Translations under genes and position numbers: made by a program
Assembly (NCBI GenBank): GCA_905182995.1
Contig: CAJJDP010000056.1
Location: forward strand, 20,919 to 84,918
Length of the DNA: 64,000 bases
Source of the DNA: Paramecium octaurelia
Lineage: Eukaryota; Ciliophora; Oligohymenophorea; Peniculida; Parameciidae
Direction: 5' to 3'
Part shown: positions 37,529 through 48,995 of the stretch, in pieces
How positions within the stretch are numbered: the stretch's first letter is position 1
Layout of the letters: each line of letters begins with the position of its first letter
Notes under the pieces: model-generated
The model's database searches: none
Seen by the model: the letters and a program-made list of their open reading frames with translations, nothing else
Told to the model about the DNA's origin: nothing

Positions 37529-38848
37529 ATGAGTGATATTAAAGAAATAGAAGTGGAAAAGAAATTCATTGAAGAGTATTTTAAATAAATCAGTACTTCT
37601 GACATTGAAACCATAAAAAGGTATCTCTTGTATGTAAAACAACGCAAGAGAGGAAATGAGAATGAGAAGGTTCCCATAAGAACATTTATAAATGTGATTT
37701 CTGAGGGTAAAGGCAAGAAGGCCATTCATTTCGGTGCATCCAGAGGAGACTTAGATGTGTTCAAGTTTCTAGTCAAGAAAGGAGCAGATGTTAGTTTGTT
37801 GGATGATGAAAAGAATAATCCATTCTTGATTGCTGTTCAACATAATCATATATCGATTGTGCAATACTTGATTGATGTACATCATGTGGATGTGAATTAC
37901 TCTAGAAATACAATCACAGCTCTTCATTTGGCTGCATAATAAGGTGCAATTCCAATGATTGAATTATTGCTCTCAGCAGGAGCCAATATCAATGCCTTGT
38001 CCAATTATGGTACTCCAGTTTCATTTGCAGTGGCATACTAGTAAAATTGGAGTGCTCTCCATTTGATAAAGAAGGGAGCAGACTTAAATATCGTTTAAAA
38101 TTAAATGCCTTCCTTATTACATTTACTTATTGACTAAAACAATCAAGAGTTGTTTAATACGATATTTGAAGAATTCCCAGATAAGATCAACGTGAATATC
38201 AAAGACCACGATGGATGGTCAGCTTTACACTTATGCGCAGAAAAAGGACTATTAAAATTTTCATAAACATTGATTAAACATGGTGCGGATATCAATTATG
38301 AAAATTAAAAGTAAACTCCTTTGGACTTAGCAGTATAAAATGAGAAATGGGATTGTGTCGAATATTATAGAGAGTTTGCCCTAAGAAAGGAACCCCAGAT
38401 TCCAACATCTTTGGTTTAGCTAACAGATGATGAAGTTAAGGTTCTGTATAATGAGATTAATGCAGAAAAGGCGGAAGCCAACAAGTTGTTATAAGCAGAA
38501 CAATACGAATAGGCAGTCATTAAGTATAGTGAAATAATTGAGAAATCCAAATAGATTGTTGATCATTATAGAGATGAAATTGTGAAGATTTACACTAATC
38601 TAGCTAATGCTTAATTGAAGTTATTGAAATATAAGGACATTTTAGCAACATGTAAGCAGGCTAGAAATGTTAAGAAAGACTGGGTGAAGATCTACTATTT
38701 TGAAGGTTAAGCTTACGAAGGATTGAATGAGTTTGGAGAGGCAGCTGCATCTTACTTTGAAGCATTAAAGATTCAATAAGAACCAGGAATGAAAGCATTA
38801 TTTGATTAAGCTATCAAGAGAGGCAAGGAATTGTATAAATAAAAATGA
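37529..38848 (+). CDS. Ankyrin-repeat + TPR protein, 439 aa
   Basis: One uninterrupted frame of 440 codons. Residues 1-65 are charged. Ankyrin repeats follow from about 65 to 300: KKAIHFGASRGDLDVFKFLV, NNPFLIAVQHNHISIVQYLI, TALHLAAQQGAIPMIELLLS, then a weaker pair and DGWSALHLCAEKGLLKF. From about 315 to 430 there is a three-unit TPR domain (AEANKLLQAEQYEQAVIKYS; YTNLANAQLKLLKYKDILAT; YEGLNEFGEAAASYFEALKI) of the clamp type seen in Hsp90/Hsp70 co-chaperones such as UNC45 and FKBPs. A scaffold or co-chaperone adaptor role is inferred. Its TGA abuts the stop of the histidine kinase on the other strand. Confidence 0.92.
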
Positions 38849-41156
38849 TCACAAATACATTTCCAATATTTTAGATAAATTTTCTTTATTTATTGGTTTT
38901 TCTAAGTAATTAATCATCCCATATGATTGTGCTTAATACTTTGTCTGCATGTCACTGAAAGCCGAACAAGCTACTATGTTAATTTTTGGTTATAAGCATT
39001 TGATTTATCTGGTTGTTTCAAATCCATCCATTTATGGCATGTTAATATCCATTAATATTAAATGATATTAGCATTTCTAATTCATTCTTGATTCCACCTA
39101 TTGAATAGCTTGATATCCATTTTATGCTATATCACTCTCGAAACCAAGCATTTTAATCATAATCTTCAGTGGGAATAAATTTGCTGGTTCATCATCTACT
39201 AAGAGTAATTTCACAAATTAACATTCTGGTGAACTCATTGAAGGGAATCTTGCTCGATGTCCAGGTAGATGATTTGGTTTTGGATCCTCTGCGATTGTTC
39301 TGTCATCTTCTTCCATTATCATGATATTATCATCCTTGAGAATTGATGGAAAGAATATTTAAGGTTACGGTCTTGTTTGGCATGATTTGCTAGGACTAAA
39401 TTTTTTAATTTATGATGGACAGCTTTTGGGATTGGAGGCAATGCTGGAAAGAGGATGAGCAAGATTGGATTTCTGATGAAGGAATACTTTCTTATCAATC
39501 ATTTTTATTGATTTGGATTCAAATTAACTGTTTGGTGATTCTAAGACTTGATATTTCGAAATGTAAAACCAGAACTTTGTGCCATCTCCTAATTTTGATT
39601 TAAATTGCAGATATTCTTTGTGAGCATTTTTGAATGAGGATAGATGCTTAATTAAGTAATTTGAATTGAGCAATCCTAAGCCTAATCCAGCTGCTCCTTC
39701 TGAAAGTTTTGATGTCAAGATCAAATCATTCCCTAACATTTATTCTATGTTGGAGGCAACACTTTCTGATATTCCTATTCCAGAGTCTAGAACTGAAAAT
39801 TTTATCCTTTTATCATCTTCCTTTTCTGCAGAGACATAGATTTGCCCATCTTAATTTGTGTATTTGATAGCATTTTAGATAAGGTTTTGAAGTATTTACT
39901 TAATTCTTTATTCATCTTATTTAAAGTTGACAGTAACTTTATTCACTAAATATAGGGAAATCTTTTTTTATGCTACGTGTTATTTAAATAAGGTTTAGAG
40001 TTCAGTGAAAATGTCATCTATATTCACGTCATCAATTTCTAATTGAAAGGTTTTACTGCGTAACTAATGGAAGTCCTTTAAGTCCTTGACCATATTATTC
40101 ATCATAACTACACAATTATATATAGAATCGAATTGTTCTTTGATTGATGGGAATTGTGCCAAACCATTTTACGCATTTAGAGCGATTTAATTCAATAGGG
40201 TTCCAAATTCGTGACTAAAGGATTAAAACAATTTGTTCATCAAAGCATAACATGAATTTTTCTTGATGTACTTTGAAAACTCTTTGATTTCTTCAAACTT
40301 TAAAATGATCACATCTTTCTCGAAATGCAATTTTATCTAATAATATTCTAATAAAATAAAATTAGTTTTAATTATTAATATATCTGTTGTCTTTTGTAAA
40401 ATTTAACATTTGTTTATTAGCTATCGTAGACTTATTCCCTTGATTTTTTAATTTAGGTTTCTCTGAGTTTGTTTGTCCACTTTAAGTATTTTCATGTGAT
40501 CCAATAGGTTTTCCTCGGACACCTCATCCTTAATTAGGATGTCTCTGAGTTCATTGGTGCATGATCTTACATCAAGAGTTGTCGAATTTTCAAGTACAAT
40601 TGCTTTGTGTGATATAAAATTGATATCCTCCAAAAGAACAAGTGATTTGATTGTATTCGGCATGCGAGAAGTAAGCAAAGAGCCTTTGCTCGATTGCTTT
40701 TACAGCTTCTACTCTTTTACAGCCCAAGAGAAATAGGTGACAATCAAAACAGTGAATACACTCATCAAATAAGATTGGACTTCATTATTTTATGAATATA
40801 TACAGATTAGGGTTACATGGACTATGATAATTTCCAATACTACTTGAGCAAGCAAGAATATTAATATGCCATCTTTTTTAGTCATTTTCCATAAAAAGTA
40901 TGAATCCGACAAGTGACTACAGCACCATGAACTGATCATTTTGTTTGGCAAAAACACTCAAGATATTGATAGCGAATTGAGCATAAATGTTTAAGTTACT
41001 ATATTTTGTTAAGAGTACTATTTAGAATAGACTAATAACTATGCTGATTAAAAGCAGTATGAGATTCAGAAGGGGAGCTCTAGTGCATTCTAAAGTTGCA
41101 TAAGTGAGCTGCAGAATGTACATCCCAATAATGGCTTATTTTTTATGTTTAATCAT
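38849..41156 (-). CDS. Hybrid histidine kinase A (one frame break), about 768 aa
   Basis: Membrane sensor kinase: autophosphorylates on His and passes phosphate to its own C-terminal receiver. Seen: hydrophobic N-terminus (APLLNLILLLISIVISLFQ; GILIFLLAQVVLEIIIVHVT); H-box FSHEFGTLLNQ with His near residue 315; N-box ILQNLIQNAIKYT; G1 VLDSGIGIS; G2 GLGLGLLNS; receiver with LLLVDDEPANL, phospho-Asp in LMDINMP and Lys in LEKPI. Stop TGA at 38,849-38,851. From 40,939 down the frame is clean (696 codons). Upstream, the first hydrophobic segment lies in another frame, joined at a T6 run (40,874-40,879, plus strand); removing one base would unite them. The first ATG (41,156) overlaps the stop of kinase B. 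Alternatively translation starts at 40,939 or just after, with a shorter membrane region. Confidence 0.78.
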
Positions 41157-43504
41157 TATATAATTAAATTCAAGTGATTCAACAATTTCAAAAGTTCAAG
41201 CTTTGTAACAGGTTTGTTGATATAGTATTTCATTCCCAAAGAATAACACTTAGTTTTTGTTTCTACATCACTGAATGCAGTGCAAGCAACAATGGTATTA
41301 TCATAGTTATATTTTAGAATCTGTTCTGTGGCCTAGAACCCATCCATGATAGGCATATTAACATCCATAAAGATCACATTAAATTTCTCATTAGCTAAAT
41401 ATTTACAATAACATTTATACATTCTTTTATTTTATTTAAAGCTTCTAATCCATTGAAAGCAGAAGTGCATTTGATATTGAACTGACTAAGTAGGATCTTC
41501 AAACTAATAATATTAATCATCTCATCATCAACAATTAAGATGTGAGGTTGCTCTCTAATTGTTTTAACACTTGCTATGTCGATAACAGAAGCTCCAAAAG
41601 TAGGTGACTTTTTTTAACCTTCCCTATTCTTATGGATAATTAATTGTCTTATTCTCTAAATAATTTCATTTTCCTATTTCAATTCTTGTTCTACATAATC
41701 AATTATTTAATTTGGCGAGAACGAAGCTGACAATAAACTTGATTTTTTAGTCAATGTTAATAGTAGATGATTGTCAACTGGTTTATGTCTATTCGTTAGT
41801 TGTAGGTCTATCACGGATTGACGAGAGTCGAAATACCCATTTTCATTAAATAATATCCCGGACTTTGCTGACGATATGTCACAACTTGTATAAAATATGT
41901 CGAAAGGCTAATTCTTTACTCGAAAAGAAACTCGGATACCCTTATCTAATCTAACATACTTCAGACCTCCACCTGCTGTTACTGGTAGATTCGATAATTT
42001 CAATGCAATTTATTGAGATAGATAACAACCCAAGCCAAACCCAGCAGTGTGTTGGGAAATCTTTTACTCTGACTTAAACTCTGTTTCTAAAGTTTAATTT
42101 AGATTATCGAAAGTTTCTTAGTTCATTCCGAATCCACTGTCTTCAACGGAAAATACTGTGAATCCAGATTGTTCAGTCACTGTAATCTTAATTCCCCCTG
42201 AGACAGTAAACTTCTGAGCATTTGCAATCAGATTGCTCAAGACTTATTTACATCTTCTGGCATCGAAGAATTTTGCTTTCTCTTCCAGCATAATCTAATA
42301 AGTTATGATTAGACCCTTCTCTTCAATTTGCTTTTAATAGTACCCAATTACTTCTTAGAGTAAATCTTCGACGTCGACAAGTCCAAATTACAATTAGAAT
42401 TTCTTATTTAGAATATCACTGTAATCGACCATGTCTTGCACGAAATGATGCATTATCTATCCTGTTGATTTTATTGGCTGGAAGAACCCCACTTGACTTG
42501 GGAATCTATCTATTGCCACCTAAGACAATGCCAACAGATAATTCAACAATGTTCCGAATTCATGAGAGAATGTTTTGAACAGTTAGTAAAGAATTTAACT
42601 CAGGTATTTCTTCTTTATATATGTGTCTCTTTCATTGACTTGGATGAATTGAATTTCGAACTAATTTTTGTAATGAACCAATATTAAATATCTCTAAAAT
42701 TATGAATGGTTGTAATCCAACACCTATACTTAAATCTCTGATCTTTTGGTTATAATCCTCTTCAATAAGGACATCAGGGTATCTTCTTTCCATTTTCCCA
42801 ATTTCCTTTCAGATACAGAATCAATATTGGTTATTTTAATTTCTTGCAATAATTTATTCGAGTCTTCATAATTCAATTAAGTTAAAATCTCATTCATCTT
42901 CTAATTCTAATGAATCACAGCCAGAAAGTCATCTAGAATTATTTCGGGAATGTTTCCATATCGTTAGGTTTACGAAGGTTAAGATTACTAATGCTAGATG
43001 ACAATTTATTCAGTTTCCATCTTTATTGTTATTTGTTCTGTTTGTTTCTCAACTACTTTACTTTATGTCTATTTGAAGAAAACTTAAATCCAATATCCCA
43101 CAAAGAAAAATGTCGCCATTGTTGACCGTATGATGTCAATTACTTCAAGTTTCGTACTCAGGACACCTATCAAAATAAAAAAAACTTATTAATATGAAAG
43201 TATTACTTGAAAATTCAAGGTAATTAAATATTATACTCTTAGCTTGTATGAATTATCTCATTATGCATTGGTATAGAGCCATGATCGCTAAAAGCTTAGG
43301 ATCTTTAAATATTGAAAATATTATTGATGCTTAGATAATTAGTAACAATCTGATCAAGTATTGATATTGGTTTCCCAAAGTCAAGGCAATCAAAAGTACA
43401 TCAATACTTAGAGATATGCTCAAAAAGACGTATTCAATTATCTCTTCGCATTTCCAATATTCCAAAATGCATGATGTAATATTGGTGAAAATTAGCAATA
43501 TCAT
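41153..43504 (-). CDS. Hybrid histidine kinase B, about 761 aa
   Basis: Same architecture as its neighbours. Three to four hydrophobic segments lie in the first 150 residues (FLSISLSIDVLLIALTL; LIRLLLIIQASIIFSIF; STMATFFFVGYWIQVFF), followed by a linker, then H-box FSHEFGTLLNYLLALSQVA with His near 300, N-box VLSNLIANAQKFT, G1 SVEDSGFGM, G2 GFGLGCYLS, a 90-residue linker and a receiver (HILIVDDEMIN, phospho-Asp in FMDVNMP, INKPV). Introns: 41,395-41,420 (26 nt, in the receiver) and either 43,167-43,206 (40 nt) or its 19-nt part 43,167-43,185; both keep frame. Stop TGA at 41,153-41,155. No separate sensor domain recognised, so the signal may be sensed in or near the membrane. Confidence 0.87.
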
Positions 43505-44088
43505 AATTATATTAGTATTTTTTATAATCTATGATGTTCACTGGCTTATTAAAGAAAATACAACATCAAATGTCTTAATAATACTATTCAGTATGATTAC
43601 CCTTATATGTATTGCAAGCATCAATCTGGCTTTGATTTCCATAGCCAGACCCATGTTTATGGTGGCTATATTGACATTAAAAAAAAAATCATTTTCATCT
43701 CCAAATATTGTTGAGACTACTATTTCTATCAATTCTAATGTGAACTTTCATCATTTCATTCTATTCTAATTAGACAAGTAAGAAATTTCGTTTTTATTTT
43801 GTGCCAAAAAAGAAAATATCTTCGAGCGAATATTCATCTGTGAATTTACTCTATAAATTAGGAAGGTTAAAAAAGATATTGCTATAGCATATAGTGCATA
43901 TAAATTTTTCACCTACTATGTTTTATGTTAAAATTCTACAGGCTAAGGTAATTCATATGGGATTTGTTTTATTTGAAACTCTGTCTGACTTAAGAGGAAC
44001 ATAATAAATCATAACTTTTATAAGCAAGATATAGATGAAGTTGAATATAAAGTTCTTAATTTAAAATATATTATTATCAATCAATCTT
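43505..44088. other. Intergenic region between two minus-strand genes
   Basis: About 580 bp, presumed promoter region for kinase B. A plus-strand open frame at 43,416-43,769 overlaps the kinase start and this region, but has no recognisable content. Nothing else seen. Confidence 0.4.
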
Positions 44089-46725
44089 TCATGATATGTT
44101 TTTTTTCTTTAATTCATCGATTTGTAATTTTATCCACGGAGGTAAGACTGCCTTCTATTTAACCTTTATTATATCCTAAGCATCAAGCAAAGCAGCCTAA
44201 ATTCCTCCCTTTAAGAGTACAAGACGTTTGATTCGTTACTTGAGTAAATAATCCATAATTTCTTTTACATTCTGCTTTTCTGTATCGCATATCACAACTA
44301 TATAATAAATGCTTTGCTCCTCAACCAGTCCTCTCAGTTCGAAGTAGTTTAGTAATTGAATATTATTAATTTTTTTTTTATCATAGTATGCAAACAAGGA
44401 ACCAGTTATGCAAGCTTATTCATAATCCTTAGCGCTTCTCATATCCAAAGATAAGACATTGAAGGAGGATTTCTGTTCCCTTAACAATTATTGAAAATCA
44501 TGAATGGAAATGGAAAATGTCAATTGCTCTTGTAATTACTTAAATGTTAATGGATGTTCCCATGGTCTTTCTTATAAGTACTCGTTCTCCTCCTTCATTT
44601 AATTGCAAATCTCTTCATCCTGATGTGTGAGAATGAAAAAGGTTTTATGCAATTAAGTTGAGAATTTGAGAGAATTCTACAAGCAATTATCCAATTGTAT
44701 ATTATTCTAAAGATTCTTCAGACAACTGAGCATGCCTTCACTATCTTTAATTTCAAAGGTTGATTTGAGTTCCAACATGATTTAACATGCTAGCAGGATT
44801 TCGAATGATTCATCAGAAATTAAGAAGTAATCGTAAATTTTCATTACATTCTCCAAGTTGAATTCTCTGGCATAAAAAGTACTAAACCAAGAGACAATAT
44901 GAGTTTCACACTTAAAGTCAGTTTCCTTTAGATGACTGCTTAATCCTGGGTCAAAAAACTGGAGAGTCCAATTGTAAAGTAAGATCTTCTCCTGCAACTT
45001 TTATCCAAAATATTCACTAATTTCCACCTACTCTTCCTCTGGTGGTAAATTGACAATCCTTTTCTTGTAGATCTCATTCAAACATATTGTACTGAGTTCA
45101 GAATCATAATTAAAGGCTTCTAAGAGGATATATGAAACCGAATCCATCCCTTATATATAACAATTTGAAACAGACTAATTGATAAATCCTCGTATTGTAC
45201 TTCTTATTGCATCTTGAGTTCTTTTATTGTATTTTTATCTGTTCAAGTCTTTTTCAAGTTGGATGATATCCTTCTATTTCTAAGCATTCAAATATTCACA
45301 CAATTCAAGTGTTAATTATACAATTTATCTTTAGGCTTCCAGGGATTCAAAACCAAGAGCTCTTGGCCAGAATGCCTTTCTTATGTTTTACCAAATTAAT
45401 CCAGACCCTCCCATAAAATGAATTACCTTAGAGATGAAGGCCTAAAAGGCTTTTTCAGAGGCTTAGGATATCAATTTTAACAACAAAACCTAGGCCATGT
45501 ATGTTGGCTCTTAAGGGGCAAGTACCTATTCTTACATGTCTTCACTCTTCTATTCTTGTTTTTTAAACCATTTTCTGAATAAAAATTATTGTTTCTTAGG
45601 TTAGACCACCTGATTTTCTTCTTATTACTAAGGATTTGCTATTTTAGTAAGAGTTGCAATCAATTCTTCTAGAGTGCAATTATTGGGGCAATTCTAGATG
45701 ATTTAAGTGATTTAACTGTTAATTTCAGATTTCAATTCGCCAATTGGATAAATACCCTCCTTGAGATCGCTAATGTAAATTATTTCTTCCATTGAAAAAA
45801 ATTGATCTGCCCAATCCAAGTTGAAAAATTTGTTTTTGACAAATTGGAAGAATACTGCCAAAGACATTTGATTAGATTGTTTAGGCTGGATTTCCACTTA
45901 CTTGTGTTCATAGAATAAGGGATTTTGAAGTAATTCCTTAATGGAACTCCTCTCATCCTCTTCTCTTAACATCTATTGGATGAGGTCTCTCAGAGACCAA
46001 CTGTATTTAGAGTTCTTAAGAATCTCCTAATAATTATTGGTGTTATCCTTTTTGAATTCAAAATAGATGCATTGTAATAATATGATTCCTAATGAATAGA
46101 CAGATGCCTTAGGAGCATTAATCTCTTAACTGAGATGTTTATTGAAATCATCACAATCATTGAGTTCGATGTCCAAATATTTATATAGTTCTGGGGCCAG
46201 ATATAATTTGTCTTCAGATTCCAGGAATTATCTTTGATTTTGGTGGACCATTTACTCCATGTAGTTGATGATCTTCCATTTCTTGATGATGTTGGAAGGA
46301 CTCAAATACAATATATTGATGTGTGATAAACCATTAAGTATCGCGTATGCCAATTATACAATTTCATCTTCATTCATTGGGGCATTATTCTGATGCCTTA
46401 ATTTAATGTAATCCATAAGGGTTTCTGGGTGTGTTTCACTTATAAATGTTATCGTTTCATTTTCTGTAGAAAGGACATAGTATTTGCTTAGATATTGTGA
46501 ATTCGGTGGGTTTGAAATGATGGCCACTAGATTTTGCATATAATCCTCGAATTGCTGTATGTTATTGGTGTTTTAGCATTGATCGAATTGGTCTTCTTCA
46601 TAGTAGGAGGAATTGAGTTGTTGGACTTGTCTGACGATCTTATTAGTATAACACTAAATGTATTATTCAGATTGATTTCTTTCACTTGGATTGGAGAACG
46701 ATTTCAGACTAGGAGTTTTTAGCAT
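44089..46725 (-). CDS. TBCK: TBC domain-containing protein kinase-like protein, 878 aa
   Basis: Full-length and intronless: 879 codons, close to animal TBCK. Order: a kinase-like fold from about residue 60 to 320, with GLSHINILYLSPSNI where HRD and the catalytic loop should be (no HRD Asp, no DFG) but LYLAPELYKYL kept, so a pseudokinase. A TBC Rab-GAP domain runs from about 440 to 690 (YNKRTQDAIRSTIRGF, with the D-x-x-R Arg finger, and CYIQGMDSVSYILLEA with the Gln finger), so GAP activity is plausible. A C-terminal rhodanese-like domain spans about 770-870 (VLSLDMRSAKDYEQ; YYIVVICDTE). TBCK acts with Rab proteins in endosome/lysosome traffic and mTOR signalling, and is part of the FERRY mRNA-transport complex in mammals. 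Start is the first ATG of an open frame; stop TGA at 44,089. Confidence 0.92.
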
Positions 46726-46775
46726 TAATGAATAAATATTTTAGTTTATAATTATATAATTTAGTTGAAATTTAT

Positions 46776-48192
46776 TCACATTATTAGACAGGCTTGTGAC
46801 CTTGAATTAATTAGGAGTTTTTTATTATGCTATCAAATTATTAGATTTAATTTACTACAATGTTAGTATTGGTGAGAAGGAGTTCGTAATTTTGATTAGA
46901 GTTGCAAAAGCGATTGTCTTGGAATTTACAACTATTTATATTGACCTTGATTCCTATTTAATAAATTCAGGCTTACTTTTATCATTGGGTTCTCCTTGAT
47001 GGGAGAGATTCAAGGCATTACAATTGGAGAAGAAGGCACTCTTTGAAATTTGAAGGTTGATGGGATTTAATGATAAATTGCTGCTGAGGAAAATGCCATG
47101 TATACGATTGGAACTGATTGTGGAGTTCTTAATTGTAATGATGAATGGGTTGATAGCATTTTGATCGGGCATTTTGGAAGTGCTGATGTCGATGTCCATT
47201 CCTATGGTGTTGTCTTGAATATTGATTTCATCGATTTCCATACAAACCACTTCGCGTATGATTATGGCTGTTTGTTCCATACTAGACATTACATTCTATT
47301 TGAGTGAGATCGGTTTGATGAGTTGGAGTAATTAACAGATTTCAACCACGTTGGACATAAACATGCCAATTCTGCATTTAGTGATTGTATTTTTAAAGAG
47401 TTGTAATTTGTCCACTACGATGTTGTTCATTCTTATTGCATAATCGGTCGATCGGAAAAAGACATTCTTCTCTATTAATATTGATTTATTCTAGATATTT
47501 TCAATAGAAATAGAAGTTTATTGATTTTTAAACTCGTTGTCTATGATTCTGACTTCCACATTCCTGCTATTTGTTATGATGACTGAACTGCCTTCAATAA
47601 TTGAATTTATAATTTCTATCTAAAATTCTCTGAGATTGTTCGCATGAATCAAAACTGACTGTTGTTGTTGACAATCACTCTGTATTATGGAATGATTTAT
47701 ACTCAATATTGTCCCGTTGCCCTCACAAGCAAACAACACCTAGAATCCATTAAATTTGGTGTCATTTATGATTAAGGAGTTATCAAATTGAATAAACATC
47801 CCTTTATTGTGGAAGTTCTCGACGCTGCAAGCCATAATCATCATGTTTCTGCAATGCACTCTAATGCAAGGCGAGATTTGCTAAACTTCTATTTGAAATC
47901 CTTGAATACTACACTCCTCATCAAAAATAGAATCTATCGACATCCCCTCAAATACCAAACTCCCTCCCTTAAATTGAATCACAGAATCAATCCCAATTAA
48001 TTTCAGCACCTAAGAAATTACCACCTCCTTGTTTATTATTATTTTCTTCCTCTTTACTTCCACTCTCTCAGATATCAGTAATTATTGGAATGCATCCCAA
48101 TCCATCTCCTCATATGTCGGAGTATCTACGGTTTAATTGGTTGAACTTAACGATTCCCTTCTATATTCATTAAGTATATCATTTTCATTCAT
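46776..48192 (-). CDS. Parallel beta-helix-like repeat protein, about 454 aa
   Basis: After a 60-residue N-terminal leader (MNENDILNEYRRESLSST) the chain is a series of short, Asn- and Ile-rich strands with a rough 22-25 residue period: SVIQFKGGSLVFEGMSI, SLIINDTKFNGFQVLFACE, EIINSIIEGSSVIITNS, FRSTDYAIRMNNIVVDK, SSMEQTAIIIREVVCM, ITIKNSTISSNRIHGIFLS. This is the style of right-handed parallel beta-helix proteins (pectate-lyase-like fold; FBXO11 and SHCBP1 are eukaryotic examples). No catalytic motif or signal peptide is seen, so it is probably intracellular. Introns: 46,954-46,976 (23 nt, solid) and 46,830-46,858 (29 nt, needed to reach TGA at 46,776; less sure). Start is 11 bp from the start of the divergent cytochrome b5 gene. 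Confidence 0.65.
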
Positions 48193-48203
48193 TTTATAAT
48201 ATA
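48193..48203. promoter_or_regulatory. 11-bp spacer between divergent start codons
   Basis: Only TTTTATAATAT separates the ATG codons of the beta-helix gene (minus) and the cytochrome b5 gene (plus). Any promoter for either gene must lie inside the other gene, or one of the true starts is further downstream. Confidence 0.5.
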
Positions 48204-48995
48204 ATGAATATCAATCACCAAATCAATTTCTACTTTGCAAATCGCCAATACACTCTTGTCTGGCAAGATCTCGACCAAAATATCGTAAATGAAGTAGTCT
48301 TCTTCGTTTTAAATGACATCTCCTCAAAAAATAAATTGAATAACCTGACATTCACCGATTCCAATTTTTCACCCCTCCAATAATCACTTGCACTCTTCCT
48401 CCAATCACAACATGTTTTCATCAACACCACCCAAATCAATAGCACCCCTCCCATTGCTCAGGTTCAAGAGTGGGAATTTTAGAATCTCTATTAGCTACTA
48501 CCCAATCAACTCATAATCCAAAAATTTAAGAACAAGCGTAAATTAGAAAGTGTAAACTATCAGATGCAAACAATCCTCAATCTCAATCAACAATTCAGAG
48601 AAACTAGCTCAAATATCAAGGACAATAATAACATGATCAACCAAAAACAAAGCATAGAAAGAAGTGCCAACACCTATCCAATCACCAAAATATAATCTTC
48701 AAACATGCAGCAATCGAATAAGCGTCAAACTGAATTGAAATCCTATACCATCGAAGAAGTAATATTCTCCATTATTTTTAAGGTTTAGAAGCACAACACC
48801 TAGAAAGATGCATGGATTGTGTTACAGGATAATATCTATGACGTGTCCTATTATATTGAAAAACATCCTGGTGGCAGAGAATAGATTCTAAGAGGAGTTG
48901 GAAGGGACGCTACTTTCCTGTTTCTCTAGCATCACCCCTGGATTAACTTTCATTACATTCTTGAAAAATTCTAAGTTGGGTATTTAGTAAAATGA
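48204..48995 (+). CDS. Protein with C-terminal cytochrome b5 heme domain, 255 aa
   Basis: Residues 1-175 match nothing I know: an Asn/Gln-rich stretch with a FVLNDISSKN region and a helical middle. From about 178 there is a cytochrome b5 fold: YTIEEVQKHNTQKDAWIVLQ, then YDVSYYIEKHPGGREQILRG with the first heme His in HPGG, and GRDATFLFLQHHPW with the second His. b5 domains carry one electron to or from partner redox enzymes. A 24-nt intron (48,759-48,782), GTAATATT...TTTAAG, sits between EE and VQKHN; it is a multiple of three without an internal TGA, so retention would add eight residues. Homology favours its removal. No C-terminal membrane anchor, so soluble. TGA at 48,993-48,995. Confidence 0.85.

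Noticed and set aside
43416-43769. 117-codon plus-strand open frame
   Set aside because: It lies antisense to the start of kinase B, whose membrane segments explain the same bases; its hydrophobic look is a mirror of that.
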